Assembly (NCBI RefSeq): GCF_900078685.2
Contig: NZ_LT546166.1
Location: 2,321,868-2,385,867, forward strand
Origin: Mycolicibacter icosiumassiliensis
GTDB taxonomy: Bacteria; Actinomycetota; Actinomycetes; Mycobacteriales; Mycobacteriaceae
Direction: 5' to 3'
Length of the DNA stretch: 64,000 bases
Under the pieces are notes generated by a model that had not been told where the DNA came from, made no database searches, and was given only the letters and a program-made list of their open reading frames with translations. The position numbers and the translations under genes were made by a program. Below are positions 1 through 8,363 of the stretch, in pieces. Positions within the stretch are counted from its first letter, which is position 1. Each line of letters begins with the position of its first letter.

Positions 1-630
1 CGGCTGGTCCTCTCGGCCGGCTTCTACCGGGCGATGCAACGCGACAACGTGGACCTGGTGATCGACGCCATCGATCATGTCGAACCGCGTGGGATCGTCA
101 CCGCTGACGGTGTGCTGCACGAGGTGGACATGATCGCGCTGGCTACCGGCTTCGACGCGCACGCCTACATGCGGCCGATGCGGTTGATCGGGCGCGACGG
201 CATCACCATTGACGAGGCGTGGAGCGACGGCCCGCGGGCCCACCTGACGGTGGCAATACCGGGTTTTCCGAACATGTTCATGCTGATGGGCCCGCACAGC
301 CCGGTAGGCAACTACTCGCTGATCGCGGTCGCCGAGACGCAGGCCGACCACATTCTCGCTTGGATCGACCAATGGCGATACGGGCAGTTCGATTCGGTCG
401 CACCCACCCAAGCCGCGACCGACGAATTCTATGCCCGGATGCGTGAGGCGATGCCGGGAACCGTGTGGACGACCGGTTGTACCAGTTGGTATTTGGGTGC
501 CGATGGCTTGCCCGAACTGTGGCCGTGGACCCCTGCCCACTACCGCGCTCGACTGAGCGAATCACCCGTGCTGGCCGACTTCGACCTGTGGTCGGTGGAG
601 GCCGCTCACGTGAAAGGGACGAGACGCTGA
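1..630 (+). CDS. Flavin-dependent monooxygenase, FMO/Baeyer-Villiger type (C-terminal part, cut by window edge)
   Basis: The frame is open to the first base, so the gene starts outside the window; about 209 residues are visible. Near residue 60 is an ALATGF segment, matching the (L/F)ATG(Y/F) motif of class B flavoprotein monooxygenases. It is followed by the usual C-terminal stretch with GFPNMFMLMGPHSP. Such enzymes use NADPH and O2 to oxygenate ketones or soft heteroatoms. The FAD- and NADPH-binding glycine motifs lie outside the window, so substrate class cannot be judged. The stop codon overlaps the next start by one base, so it is probably co-transcribed with the downstream hydrolase and SDR, a combination common in mycobacterial ketone or sterol-like catabolism. 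Confidence 0.8.
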   Translation, partial: RLVLSAGFYRAMQRDNVDLVIDAIDHVEPRGIVTADGVLHEVDMIALATGFDAHAYMRPMRLIGRDGITIDEAWSDGPRAHLTVAIPGFPNMFMLMGPHSPVGNYSLIAVAETQADHILAWIDQWRYGQFDSVAPTQAATDEFYARMREAMPGTVWTTGCTSWYLGADGLPELWPWTPAHYRARLSESPVLADFDLWSVEAAHVKGTRR

Positions 631-1550
631 TGTCGATGTATCTTCCGCCACCGATCCTGCGGGCGGCGGCACGCGCGTTGGCGCGTACCACGTTCCTGCC
701 GTTAGCGCCCTGGCGATTCCAGCGTCGGATGCTGGACCTGACGTTCGCCTGGCCGGGCGCACCGCGCGGGCTGGCCGTCCATGCAACCGAACTCGTTGGC
801 GTGCCGGCTGAGATGCTTTCCCCGGAACACCCCGATGCCCGAGTGCTGCTGTACCTGCACGGCGGCGGCTACACCGTCGGGTCTCCCCGCAGCCATCGCG
901 CGCTGGCCGGACGGCTCGCCCTCGCCCTGAACGCCGCCACCTACGTTCCCGACTACCGGCTGGCCCCGGAGCACCGGTTCCCGGCGGCGTTCGACGATTC
1001 GTTCGCGGCCTACCAGGCGCTGCTGAACGGGGGTTGGCAAGGGGAGCAGATCTTCGTCGCCGGAGACTCGGCAGGCGGGGGATTGTCGCTGGCCCTCGGG
1101 GTTGCCGCGGTACAGCGTGGATTGCCAACACCGGCCTCGATCGGTTTGCTTTGCCCAGGAATCGATATGACACCGGACGCGAGGGCACGTTTGCCGCGGG
1201 GCCGCCGCGATCCGGTATTGACCCATCGCTTGCTGGAACGGTTCTGCGACGCCTATGTGGATCCCGAGGATCGGGCGCGCCCGGCGGTGTCGCCGCTGCT
1301 GGCCGATCTGGCTGGGTTACCGCCACTGGTGGTGGACGCCGCCGGCAACGACATGCTCAGCGGCCAGGCTCGGCGGCTCGCGGACAAGGCTCGGCAGGCC
1401 GGTGTCGCGGTGCACCACCGCGAGCATTCGGGCATGCCGCACGGCTTCCACTCCGGCGCCGGGCTTCTCACGCAGGCGGATCGTGCGCTCGACGACGTGG
1501 CGGCGGCCTTGCTGGCGCTATCCGCAAACAGCCGAAGGAGAACAGGATGA
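630..1550 (+). CDS. Alpha/beta hydrolase of the hormone-sensitive-lipase (Lip) family
   Basis: A 306-residue carboxylesterase/lipase-like protein. It has the oxyanion-hole motif HGGGY near residue 77, the nucleophile elbow GDSAGG with Ser near 147, and a late HGF histidine near residue 270, the normal HSL-family catalytic layout. The start chosen is the ATG overlapping the upstream TGA; a second ATG lies two codons later. A longer frame upstream of this start overlaps the monooxygenase and is rejected. It probably hydrolyses the ester product of a Baeyer-Villiger oxidation, which is inferred from the neighbour. The stop TGA overlaps the next gene's ATG, indicating translational coupling. Confidence 0.85.
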   Translation: MSMYLPPPILRAAARALARTTFLPLAPWRFQRRMLDLTFAWPGAPRGLAVHATELVGVPAEMLSPEHPDARVLLYLHGGGYTVGSPRSHRALAGRLALALNAATYVPDYRLAPEHRFPAAFDDSFAAYQALLNGGWQGEQIFVAGDSAGGGLSLALGVAAVQRGLPTPASIGLLCPGIDMTPDARARLPRGRRDPVLTHRLLERFCDAYVDPEDRARPAVSPLLADLAGLPPLVVDAAGNDMLSGQARRLADKARQAGVAVHHREHSGMPHGFHSGAGLLTQADRALDDVAAALLALSANSRRRTG

Positions 1551-2395
1551 AACGCACACCAGCGCCGAAAGTTGTCGCTGTCACCGGCGCCGCCCGCGGC
1601 ATCGGTCTCGCCACGGCGCAGGCATTTGCTGCTCGGGGCGCCAGCGTCGCAATCGGCGACCTCGATCTCGACCTCGCAAAGCAGTCAGCGGCCAGGTTGC
1701 CCGGTGCCGCGATCGCGCTGCCGCTCGACGTGACGGATCCGGACTCGTTCGCCGCGTTCCTCGGCGACGCCGACGCTCAACTCGGACCGATCGACGTGCT
1801 GGTGAACAACGCCGGCGTGATGCTCACCGGCGATTTCCTCGACGAGAAACACACCACCGCCGAAAAGATGATCGCGATCAACCTGGGCGGTGTCATCACC
1901 GGCGCGCAACTGGCGGCCAGGATGTTCATGAAGCGGGGCGGCGGCCACATCGTCAACGTCGCGTCGATGGCGGGCGCCGCGGGATTCCCCGGTGTCGCAA
2001 CGTATTGCGGCACCAAGTTCGGCGTCGTTGGGTTTACCCTGGCGCTGCGGGAAGAACTGGCGCCCAACGGTGTCCGGGTTTCAGCGGTGCTACCCGGGAT
2101 TGTGCACACCGAACTGTCGGCGGGATTGCGGCTCTCGCCGATCATCGAGAGATTCGGGTCGGTGGAGCCGGAGGACATCGCGCATGCCGTCGTGCGTACC
2201 GTGCAGCGCGACAGGGCGCTGACGTACGCGCCCGGGAGGCTCGGGCTTGCGCTGCGCACCGCCAACGCGATTCCGGAACGGTCACGCCGGGCGCTGCACA
2301 GATGGCTGCACACCGAACGGCTCTACTTGAATGTCGACCAGGCCACCCGCGATGCCTATCATGCCCGGGCCAACGGCGCCGACGACGCAGGCTGA
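1547..2395 (+). CDS. Short-chain dehydrogenase/reductase
   Basis: A 282-residue classical SDR. It shows the nucleotide-binding motif TGAARGIG near residues 11-18, NNAG near 86, and the catalytic Tyr-xxx-Lys in YCGTK near 153-157. A GGAG ribosome-binding site precedes the ATG, which overlaps the upstream hydrolase stop (ATGA), so the three first genes of the window look like one transcript. The extension of about 50 residues after the catalytic core resembles mycobacterial SDRs that work with monooxygenases and lipases. The substrate is unknown; an alcohol/ketone NAD(P)-dependent interconversion is the family expectation. Confidence 0.87.
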   Translation: MKRTPAPKVVAVTGAARGIGLATAQAFAARGASVAIGDLDLDLAKQSAARLPGAAIALPLDVTDPDSFAAFLGDADAQLGPIDVLVNNAGVMLTGDFLDEKHTTAEKMIAINLGGVITGAQLAARMFMKRGGGHIVNVASMAGAAGFPGVATYCGTKFGVVGFTLALREELAPNGVRVSAVLPGIVHTELSAGLRLSPIIERFGSVEPEDIAHAVVRTVQRDRALTYAPGRLGLALRTANAIPERSRRALHRWLHTERLYLNVDQATRDAYHARANGADDAG

Positions 2396-2403
2396 CCCCA
2401 AGC

Positions 2404-2445
2404 TGTCTGTAAGTGTCAAATCATTGTCTGGTTGGTGCATTCCGG
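2404..2445 (+). promoter_or_regulatory. Probable AraC-family operator/promoter element upstream of the P450 gene
   Basis: This stretch matches 5312-5353, upstream of the first PF10118 gene, at about 29 of 42 positions counted by eye. The core is TGTCTG, five bases, GTCAAAT, then TGTC. Both copies end about 30-42 bp before the preferred start codon. The AraC-type regulator gene lies between the two targets, so it is the natural candidate to bind. Binding itself is inferred. Confidence 0.5.
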
Positions 2446-2475
2446 CCGGGCGCTACCGGCCTTAGCGTCGAATAC

Positions 2476-3825
2476 ATGCCTACTGACCTGCTGCATCCTG
2501 GCCCCAAGGCGATCGCCGGTGCCGCCCGCACTGCGATTTCCGACTTGGGACGGCCCATCGCCGTCGGTGTCTACCGCGACCTACGGCGTCCGCGCGCGCG
2601 ATCCGCGCCGCGTTCGGTGCCGCGCACCACGTTCGACCCGACCTTGCCGGACAGCATCGCCAATCCCTATCCGGATTTCGAGCGCATTCGCGATCACCCG
2701 GTGGTGGTCAACGAAAGGCTCGGGGTGTGGATGCTCGGGCGCTATCGCGACGTTCACGCCGCAGCCCGCGACAACGAGATCTTCTCGTCTTCGCACGGGA
2801 TCGTGCTGCGCTCCACGCCAGGCCCCTCGATCATCACCACTGATCCGCCGGACCACGAGCGGCTGCGGCGGATCACCCAGCCCATGTTCAGCAAGAAGTC
2901 AATCGCGTCCTTCACCGACGACATCAGGGAACTGGCCGCGGACGGTGTGAACCAACTCAACTGCGGCGAGGTAGTTGACATGGTTCCGGCGTTGACCATT
3001 CCGTTGCCGGTCAATGTGATCGCCCGGATTCTCGGGGTGCCCCGCGATGAGTGGGCGCAGTTTCGGGCCGTCTCCGATCGGTGGGCGCAGATATTCAGCC
3101 CCAGAACGGTTCCCGAGGTTGTACGCCTCGCCTCTACCGGTTTCACGGCCTACGCTCAATACCGAAGTTTCGTCGCGGCCGAACTCAGACGCCGTGCCGG
3201 AAGCGTGGGCACCGAGTTGCTGGATCGGCTGCGGTCGGCGGTCGATGCCGGAGAGATCTCTGATCAAGAAGCGTTCTACTACGCCTTGGTCGTGCTCGTC
3301 GCCGGCAATGAGACCACCACCAACCTGTTGGGCATGCTGTTGATCCGGCTCGCACAAGACGCCGAACTCTTCGCCGAGTTGCGCGCGGACCGCAGCTTGT
3401 TGGCCGCGGCGGTGGAGGAAACAGCCCGCTGGGGCTCGCCGGTGCAGTGGGTGACCAGGACGACGACCTCGGGCTGCGAGATCGGCGGAACCGTCATACC
3501 AGGCGGTGCCAGGGTGGTCCTGTTCTACGCATCGGCCAACCGCGACCCCCGCAAGTTCACCGACCCGAACCGATTCGACATCCATCGCGCGACCGGGGCC
3601 CACCTCGGTTTCGGGCACGGCATCCACTTCTGTCTCGGAGCGCACCTTGCCCGGTTGGAAGTGGTGACCGCCATCGACTACCTGCTCGATGAGGTCGATG
3701 CGCTGGAGCTGGCCGGACCGGTGCGGTGGGGGACAACGCCATCGCTGCAGGGGCCGGTGTCGGTGCCGCTGCGGGTCCGGCCGGTCCAGGTGGGGCTCAG
3801 GCGTACAGCGTCTCGAACTGCTTGA
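2476..3825 (+). CDS. Cytochrome P450
   Basis: A 449-residue bacterial class I P450. Visible landmarks are the I-helix oxygen-activation motif AGNETTT near residues 276-282, the K-helix ExxR at Glu315-Arg318, and the heme-ligand loop FGHGIHFCLG with Cys near 386. The preferred start is this ATG, because a conserved regulatory element ends 30-42 bp before it; an in-frame GTG at 2413 lies inside that element and is less likely. The first 40 residues are a basic, poorly conserved extension. No ferredoxin gene is adjacent, so electrons must come from elsewhere. The 3' end overlaps the convergent SRPBCC gene by 29 bp. The substrate is not predictable. Confidence 0.9.
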   Translation: MPTDLLHPGPKAIAGAARTAISDLGRPIAVGVYRDLRRPRARSAPRSVPRTTFDPTLPDSIANPYPDFERIRDHPVVVNERLGVWMLGRYRDVHAAARDNEIFSSSHGIVLRSTPGPSIITTDPPDHERLRRITQPMFSKKSIASFTDDIRELAADGVNQLNCGEVVDMVPALTIPLPVNVIARILGVPRDEWAQFRAVSDRWAQIFSPRTVPEVVRLASTGFTAYAQYRSFVAAELRRRAGSVGTELLDRLRSAVDAGEISDQEAFYYALVVLVAGNETTTNLLGMLLIRLAQDAELFAELRADRSLLAAAVEETARWGSPVQWVTRTTTSGCEIGGTVIPGGARVVLFYASANRDPRKFTDPNRFDIHRATGAHLGFGHGIHFCLGAHLARLEVVTAIDYLLDEVDALELAGPVRWGTTPSLQGPVSVPLRVRPVQVGLRRTASRTA

Positions 3826-4228
3826 TAGAGCGCTCGATGTCGCCTTTGACTGCGCGGGCGGCGGTGGCCCCGATCGGGCCAAACAGCGGTCGGCCTCCCA
3901 GATCCATCCGCAGGGTGAACTTCGAGCCAGAGGGGGCCGGGGCGATGGCCAGGGTCAGCGCGTATTTCGTGCCGCCCACACCGTCGCCGGTGAGCTCCAG
4001 CAGTGCGGGCGGGTCGAATTTGCGGACCGTCCAGGTGACGCGGTTGCGCAAACCCTTGGCGCCTGCCACGCCGACCACCGTCGTCCCGACCGTGAGTTCG
4101 TCGGGCAGCTCGGAGCGCCAACCCTGGTGCAGGGACAACCAGTCGCCAAGTTCGGCAAGACTCGAGGCGTGGGCCCACGCCTGGTCCGGAGGGAGCGACA
4201 AGTTGCGGGAGAGCTCGAGTTTGGCCAT
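3797..4228 (-). CDS. SRPBCC-family (polyketide cyclase/START-like) protein
   Basis: A 143-residue protein with the SRPBCC helix-grip layout: an N-terminal beta strand with a LPPDQAWAHASSLAELGDW segment, a central beta sheet, and a long C-terminal helix (DIERSIKQFETLY). This family binds hydrophobic ligands such as lipids or polyketides. A TAGGAT box lies 6 nt before the ATG, so the gene is probably leaderless. It is divergent from the AraC regulator, whose own -10 box is only about 10 bp away, and it converges on the P450. No catalytic residues stand out, so a carrier or co-regulated binding role is as likely as enzymatic activity. Confidence 0.8.
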   Translation of the reverse strand: MAKLELSRNLSLPPDQAWAHASSLAELGDWLSLHQGWRSELPDELTVGTTVVGVAGAKGLRNRVTWTVRKFDPPALLELTGDGVGGTKYALTLAIAPAPSGSKFTLRMDLGGRPLFGPIGATAARAVKGDIERSIKQFETLYA

Positions 4229-4262
4229 CTCCAGATCCTAGCGATTTGATACCTTCGGACAC

Positions 4263-5306
4263 GTGGTGGCCGATGCTGCTCATGTCGACGTAGCCGAGTG
4301 GGACATCCCGAGGCCGGTGGCGACCAGCGGCCACCTGATCGATGCGGCCCGCCAGCACGGCCTGGTGGTCGCTGACTGCCTTGCCGGTACCGATCTGTCG
4401 TTGGCCGACCTCGAGAATGCGTCCACCGAGGTGCAAGCCGGCCAGGAGCTGGCGATTCTCCGCAACATTCTTGCGCGCGTTGACGACCCGCATGAGTTCG
4501 CCCGTGACGTCGGTACCCGGTACAACTTCGTCAACATGGGAATCCTCGGCTATGCGCTGCTGGCCAGCCCGACGCTGGGTGATGCGGTGAACATTGCCTG
4601 TCGGTACGCGGCGCTGTCGTCGACATTTCATCGCCTGACCCGCAACGACACCGCCGACGGGGCAGTCGTCGAATTCGACAGCAGCGCTGTTCCCGCCGAC
4701 GTGCGGGTGTTCATGCTGGAACGCGACATGTTCGCGGTGACCAACTTGGCGCCGCTGCTGATCGGGCAATTGGAGTCCACGATCGCGCTGAAAGTCGAGC
4801 TGCCCGGCATCGACTTCCCGGTCGATCGGCTGGAGTTCCCCTGGCTGACAGTCGAGTTCGATCTTGCAGCGACACGCAGTGCGATCACCATCCCGGCGAA
4901 CGTGCTGGCGCTCGCGATGCCGGCCGCCGATGCCGCCACTGCCGAAGCGTGTGCTCAACAGTGCGAAGACCTGCTCCAGACCCGTCGGCAACGCCGTGGC
5001 GTCTCCGCATTGGTGCGTGTCCGCCTCATACGCGACCCGGGTCAGTTACCGTCTATGGCCGATATCGCCGACGAGCTCTGCATCACCGAACGCACATTGC
5101 ATCGTCGGCTGGCCGCCGAACGCACCAGCTACCGCGCGCTGGTGGACGAGGTTCGAGTGACGCTGGCGGCAGCTCTGCTCGAGTCTGGACTTACTGTCGA
5201 GGAGACCGCCCGTCAACTCGGCTATTCCGAGACGGCCGCCTTCACGCGGGCCTACATTCGCTGGACCGGCGTGCCGCCGAGCAAACACCGCCGCTGCGGA
5301 GCCTGA
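4263..5306 (+). CDS. AraC-family transcriptional regulator
   Basis: A 347-residue regulator. The N-terminal two thirds resembles the arabinose-binding-like ligand domain found in mycobacterial AraC proteins. Residues from about 262 to 343 form the double helix-turn-helix (SMADIADELCITERTLHRRL, then VEETARQLGYSETAAFTRAY). The GTG start sits 7 nt after a TACCTT box, a leaderless arrangement. The gene lies between a P450 and a PF10118 gene, and both have the same 42-bp element in front, so it probably controls them. The inducer is unknown, perhaps a fatty or sterol-like substrate of the neighbouring oxygenases. Confidence 0.9.
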   Translation: MVADAAHVDVAEWDIPRPVATSGHLIDAARQHGLVVADCLAGTDLSLADLENASTEVQAGQELAILRNILARVDDPHEFARDVGTRYNFVNMGILGYALLASPTLGDAVNIACRYAALSSTFHRLTRNDTADGAVVEFDSSAVPADVRVFMLERDMFAVTNLAPLLIGQLESTIALKVELPGIDFPVDRLEFPWLTVEFDLAATRSAITIPANVLALAMPAADAATAEACAQQCEDLLQTRRQRRGVSALVRVRLIRDPGQLPSMADIADELCITERTLHRRLAAERTSYRALVDEVRVTLAAALLESGLTVEETARQLGYSETAAFTRAYIRWTGVPPSKHRRCGA

Positions 5307-5311
5307 TCGAG

Positions 5312-5353
5312 TGTCTGAATAGGTCAAATTCGTGTCCGCTTAGCCCATTACGG
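5312..5353 (+). promoter_or_regulatory. Probable AraC-family operator/promoter element upstream of the PF10118 gene
   Basis: Second copy of the element at 2404-2445, with the same order TGTCTG, five bases, GTCAAAT, TGTC and then a CATT-CGG tail. It starts six bases after the regulator's stop codon. Its position argues that the downstream gene starts at the ATG at 5383 and not at the ATG at 5356, which lies only two bases after the element. Confidence 0.5.
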
Positions 5354-5382
5354 TCATGATCGTGCTCGGTCAGAGTGAATCC

Positions 5383-6273
5383 ATGACCGCATCTCACGAC
5401 CTGGCGTACCCGGCCGTCCGACGATTGAACTTCGGGTTCGGTGAACAACCCGCCGGCGACCGGTATTTCGCCGACGGCAGCATCGTGTTCAGCCATCTGG
5501 TGGCCATCTTGTCGGCGATCTTCCCGCCCGGCGAGGACATCTTCGTGCGGTCGGTGCGCCGCTACTCCGGCCAGCTCGCCGACCCCGATCTGGCCAAGCG
5601 CGTGGCCGGCTTCATCGGGCAGGAGAAGACGCACGGCCTGCAGCACCGTGAGCTCAATGAGCAACTCGCAGCCATGGGCTATCCGACCGCGTGGTTCGAG
5701 TACCTGCTGGGCAGCACCGAGCGCATGGAGAAGTTCCTCGACAAGCAGTACCCCAACCCCGACCGGCTGCCCCGCCTGCGCCACTTCTTCCTCGGATTCA
5801 CCGTGGCCGCAGAACATTTCACCGCGGTGTGGGCGGAGAACATCCTCAAGCGCCCAGCGGTCCAGGCGATGATGTATGACCCCGAGATCCGCAATCTGCT
5901 GAATTGGCATGCGCTGGAAGAGCTGGAGCACAAGTCGGTCGCCTTCGACGTGTACCGGGCTGTGGGCGTTCCGGAGTCGACGCGCATCCGGTGGATGCGC
6001 TTCGCGCAGAACTGTGGAATTCCGATCCTGGTGCTGTTCGCCTGGCTGTCGATCGCCACCACCGACGTTGAGGGGCGCCGTCAACCGTTCCGGATCCTCA
6101 AGGAGACGGTGCAGATGCTGCGCAACCCGATGTGGAAGGGCTTCTACTCCGACATGCGACCCTTCAAGAAGCGCGATTTTCACCCCGACCAAATCGACAC
6201 CGCCGAACTCATCGCGTACTGGCAGCAGGAACTCTTCGGGGCCGAAGGTCAGCTGGCCGGCCACGTGAAGTAG
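5383..6273 (+). CDS. PF10118 'metal-dependent hydrolase' family protein; probable ferritin-like diiron enzyme
   Basis: A 296-residue protein of the family annotated as predicted metal-dependent hydrolase (PF10118). The sequence shows a four-part carboxylate/histidine pattern typical of ferritin-like diiron enzymes: Glu51 (PGEDIF), Glu81-xx-His84 (GQEKTH), Glu144 (AAEHF) and Glu180-xx-His183 (EELEHK). Spacings of 30, 63 and 36 residues nearly match the paralogue at 13.4 kb. No hydrolase motif is visible, so an O2-dependent oxidase or oxygenase role is my inference. A segment near residues 208-222 is hydrophobic. The start is taken from the position of the upstream AraC-type element; an ATG nine codons earlier is possible. 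Confidence 0.8.
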   Translation: MTASHDLAYPAVRRLNFGFGEQPAGDRYFADGSIVFSHLVAILSAIFPPGEDIFVRSVRRYSGQLADPDLAKRVAGFIGQEKTHGLQHRELNEQLAAMGYPTAWFEYLLGSTERMEKFLDKQYPNPDRLPRLRHFFLGFTVAAEHFTAVWAENILKRPAVQAMMYDPEIRNLLNWHALEELEHKSVAFDVYRAVGVPESTRIRWMRFAQNCGIPILVLFAWLSIATTDVEGRRQPFRILKETVQMLRNPMWKGFYSDMRPFKKRDFHPDQIDTAELIAYWQQELFGAEGQLAGHVK

Positions 6274-6276
6274 GGG

Positions 6277-6975
6277 TCAGACCACCCAGATCGCTTGGGC
6301 TGCAGGGCTTCCCAGATCAATCCTGGCGTGCTCGCCGTCGGATCCCTCGGGCGAATCCAGGCCTACCGAGATGATCCCGGCGAAGTCGCGGCGCGCCAGC
6401 ACCCGCAAACGGGCGTCCAGGCTGATGCCCACCTGGGCGAAGTAGCGCAGCATCTCCGGATCGTTGTCGGAGATGCGGGCCACCGTCCCGGTCTCGCCGT
6501 CGGCGCACGCCCACAATTGGCGGGCCGGGGGAGTGGGCACCTGCCCGTCCGATGCCGGGATCGGGTCGCCGTGCGGGTCACGCTGCGGGAAGCCCAGCTT
6601 GGCGTCGATGCGGGCGATCAACCGGTCCGATACCGCGTGCTCGAGGACCTCGGCTTCGTCGTGCACCTCGTCCCAGCCATAGCCGAGCTCGCGCACCAGA
6701 AACGTCTCGATCAGCCGGTGCCGGCGCACCATCGCCAGTGCTGCCCGGCGGCCCTGCTCGGTCAAGGTCACCGCGCCGTACTTCTCGTGGTCCACCAAGC
6801 CCGCATCGGCGAGCTTGCGGATCGACTCCGAGGCGGTGCTGGCGGACACGCCGATCTTCTCCGCCAGCATCTTGGTGCTGACCTTGTCGGGTGACCATTC
6901 CTGGGCGGTCCAGATGACTTTCAGATAGTCCTGGGCGACGCTACTCAGCCCATCCGACTGCTCCCAAGGGCTCAC
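6277..6975 (-). CDS. mntR: MntR/SirR (DtxR-family) manganese-responsive repressor
   Basis: A 232-residue metalloregulator, close as I recall to M. tuberculosis SirR (Rv2788). The order is an N-terminal winged helix (KVSTKMLAEKIGVSASTASESIRKL), a metal-binding/dimerisation domain rich in Asp, Glu and His (HRLIETFL, DEVHDEAEVLEHAVSD, GFPQRDPHGDPIP), and a C-terminal FeoA/SH3-like domain ending in IDLGSPAAQAIWVV. In this family the metal-loaded dimer represses Mn/Fe uptake genes. The GTG start lies 8 nt from a TAAACT box, so it is leaderless. A much longer frame extends upstream through ribF antisense and is rejected. It is divergent from ribF with a 24-bp gap that holds a palindrome. Confidence 0.92.
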   Translation of the reverse strand: MSPWEQSDGLSSVAQDYLKVIWTAQEWSPDKVSTKMLAEKIGVSASTASESIRKLADAGLVDHEKYGAVTLTEQGRRAALAMVRRHRLIETFLVRELGYGWDEVHDEAEVLEHAVSDRLIARIDAKLGFPQRDPHGDPIPASDGQVPTPPARQLWACADGETGTVARISDNDPEMLRYFAQVGISLDARLRVLARRDFAGIISVGLDSPEGSDGEHARIDLGSPAAQAIWVV

Positions 6976-6979
6976 AACC

Positions 6980-6997
6980 GGACAGTTTAGGCTGTCC
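6980..6997. promoter_or_regulatory. Palindromic operator spanning the divergent leaderless mntR and ribF promoters
   Basis: The 18 bp read GGACAG, six bases, CTGTCC, a perfect 6-bp dyad. It contains the -10 box of ribF (TAGGCT, 6988-6993) and that of mntR on the other strand (TAAACT, 6984-6989), which overlap each other by two bases. One bound protein would block both promoters. MntR autoregulation is the simplest proposal, but binding is inferred. Confidence 0.55.
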
Positions 6998-6999
6998 TC

Positions 7000-7977
7000 G
7001 TGCAGCGGTGGCGGGGGCAGGATGAGATCCCCACAGACTGGGGCAGGTGCGTGCTCACCATCGGCGTGTTCGACGGTGTGCATCGCGGCCATGCGGAACT
7101 GATCACCCATGCGGTGAAGGCCGGCCAGGCGCGCGGCGTACCGACGGTGCTGATGACCTTCGATCCGCATCCGATGGAGGTCGTCTATCCCGGCAACCAT
7201 CCGGCGCAGCTCACCACGCTGGCGCGCCGCGCCGAGCTGGTCGAGCAGTTCGGCATCGACGTGTTCCTGGTGATTCCGTTCACGCCCGAGTTCATGAAGC
7301 TCACCCCGGACCGCTACATCCACCAGCTGCTCGTCGAGCACCTGCACGTGGTGGAAGTGGTGGTGGGGGAGAACTTCACCTTCGGCCGTAAGGCGGCCGG
7401 CAACGTCGAGACCCTGCGCCGCGCCGGTGAGCAGTTCGGGTTCGGGGTCGAATCGGTGTCCCTGGTGGCCGAACGCGCCGACGCCGCCCAATCGGTCACC
7501 TTCTCCTCGACCTACATCCGGTCCTGCGTGGACGCCGGCGATGTCTCGGCGGCGGCCGAGGCGCTGGGCCGGCCGCACCGGGTCGAAGGACTGGTGGTGC
7601 GCGGTGACGGCCGCGGGCGCGGCCTGGGCTTCCCGACCGCCAACGTGGCGCCGTCGGCCTTTGCGGCGATTCCGGCCGACGGCGTGTACGCGGCATGGTT
7701 CACCGTGTTGGGACACGGCCAAGTGCCCGGCACCGTCGTCGCCGGTCAACGCTGCCGGGCCGCGGTATCGGTGGGCACCAATCCGACGTTCTCCGGGCGG
7801 GCCCGCACCGTGGAGGCATTCGTGATCGACGAAACCGCCGACCTGTACGGACAGCGAGTCGCCGTCGACTTCGTCAGCCGGATCCGGGGCCAGGAGAAGT
7901 TCGACTCGGTGGCCGACCTGGTGGCGGTGATGAACACCGACGTCGAGAAGACCCGCGGCCTGCTCTGCGACGACTGA
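7000..7977 (+). CDS. ribF: Bifunctional riboflavin kinase / FAD synthetase
   Basis: A 325-residue enzyme that phosphorylates riboflavin to FMN and adenylates FMN to FAD. The N-terminal nucleotidyltransferase half has GVFDGVHRGH near residues 22-31 and a (T/S)STYIR motif near 168. The C-terminal riboflavin kinase half has GRGLGFPTANV near 204-214 and GTNPTF near 260. The length is normal for the family. The GTG start follows a TAGGCT box by 6 nt, a leaderless arrangement. Its promoter shares a palindrome with divergent mntR, so metal status may affect flavin supply. In M. tuberculosis the same gene precedes rpsO. Confidence 0.95.
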   Translation: MQRWRGQDEIPTDWGRCVLTIGVFDGVHRGHAELITHAVKAGQARGVPTVLMTFDPHPMEVVYPGNHPAQLTTLARRAELVEQFGIDVFLVIPFTPEFMKLTPDRYIHQLLVEHLHVVEVVVGENFTFGRKAAGNVETLRRAGEQFGFGVESVSLVAERADAAQSVTFSSTYIRSCVDAGDVSAAAEALGRPHRVEGLVVRGDGRGRGLGFPTANVAPSAFAAIPADGVYAAWFTVLGHGQVPGTVVAGQRCRAAVSVGTNPTFSGRARTVEAFVIDETADLYGQRVAVDFVSRIRGQEKFDSVADLVAVMNTDVEKTRGLLCDD

Positions 7978-8093
7978 CCGCCGGCACGATTGGGACGGCT
8001 ACCCAAGGCGCTGCTAGACTCGCCCCTCGGTGTGCTGCAGTCCGCGGCGGCCACCGACTTGATATTCGCGGGACCGATTGATGGAGATTTGTC

Positions 8094-8363
8094 GTGGCGC
8101 TGACCGTCGAGCAGAAAAAAGAGATCCTGGCCAACTACGGCCTGCACGAGACGGACACCGGCTCGCCCGAAGCTCAGGTCGCCCTGCTGACCAAGCGGAT
8201 CGTCGACCTCACCGAGCACCTCAAGCAGCACAAGCACGACCACCACTCGCGGCGCGGACTGCTGCTGCTGGTCGGTCGGCGCCGTCGTCTGCTCAAGTAC
8301 CTGACCGCGACCGATGTGGCGCGCTACCGCTCGCTCATCGAGCGCCTCGGCCTGCGTCGCTGA
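8094..8363 (+). CDS. rpsO: 30S ribosomal protein S15
   Basis: An 89-residue S15, the standard length. It binds 16S rRNA in the central domain and nucleates platform assembly. Characteristic segments are [32 protein letters not shown] and a C-terminal [12 protein letters not shown]. The GTG is preceded by GGAG eight bases upstream. A weak promoter may lie in the 116-bp gap after ribF, where TAGACT at 8015-8020 could be a -10 box. In many bacteria S15 represses its own translation by binding its leader; I did not see a decisive leader structure here. Confidence 0.97.
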   Translation: MALTVEQKKEILANYGLHETDTGSPEAQVALLTKRIVDLTEHLKQHKHDHHSRRGLLLLVGRRRRLLKYLTATDVARYRSLIERLGLRR

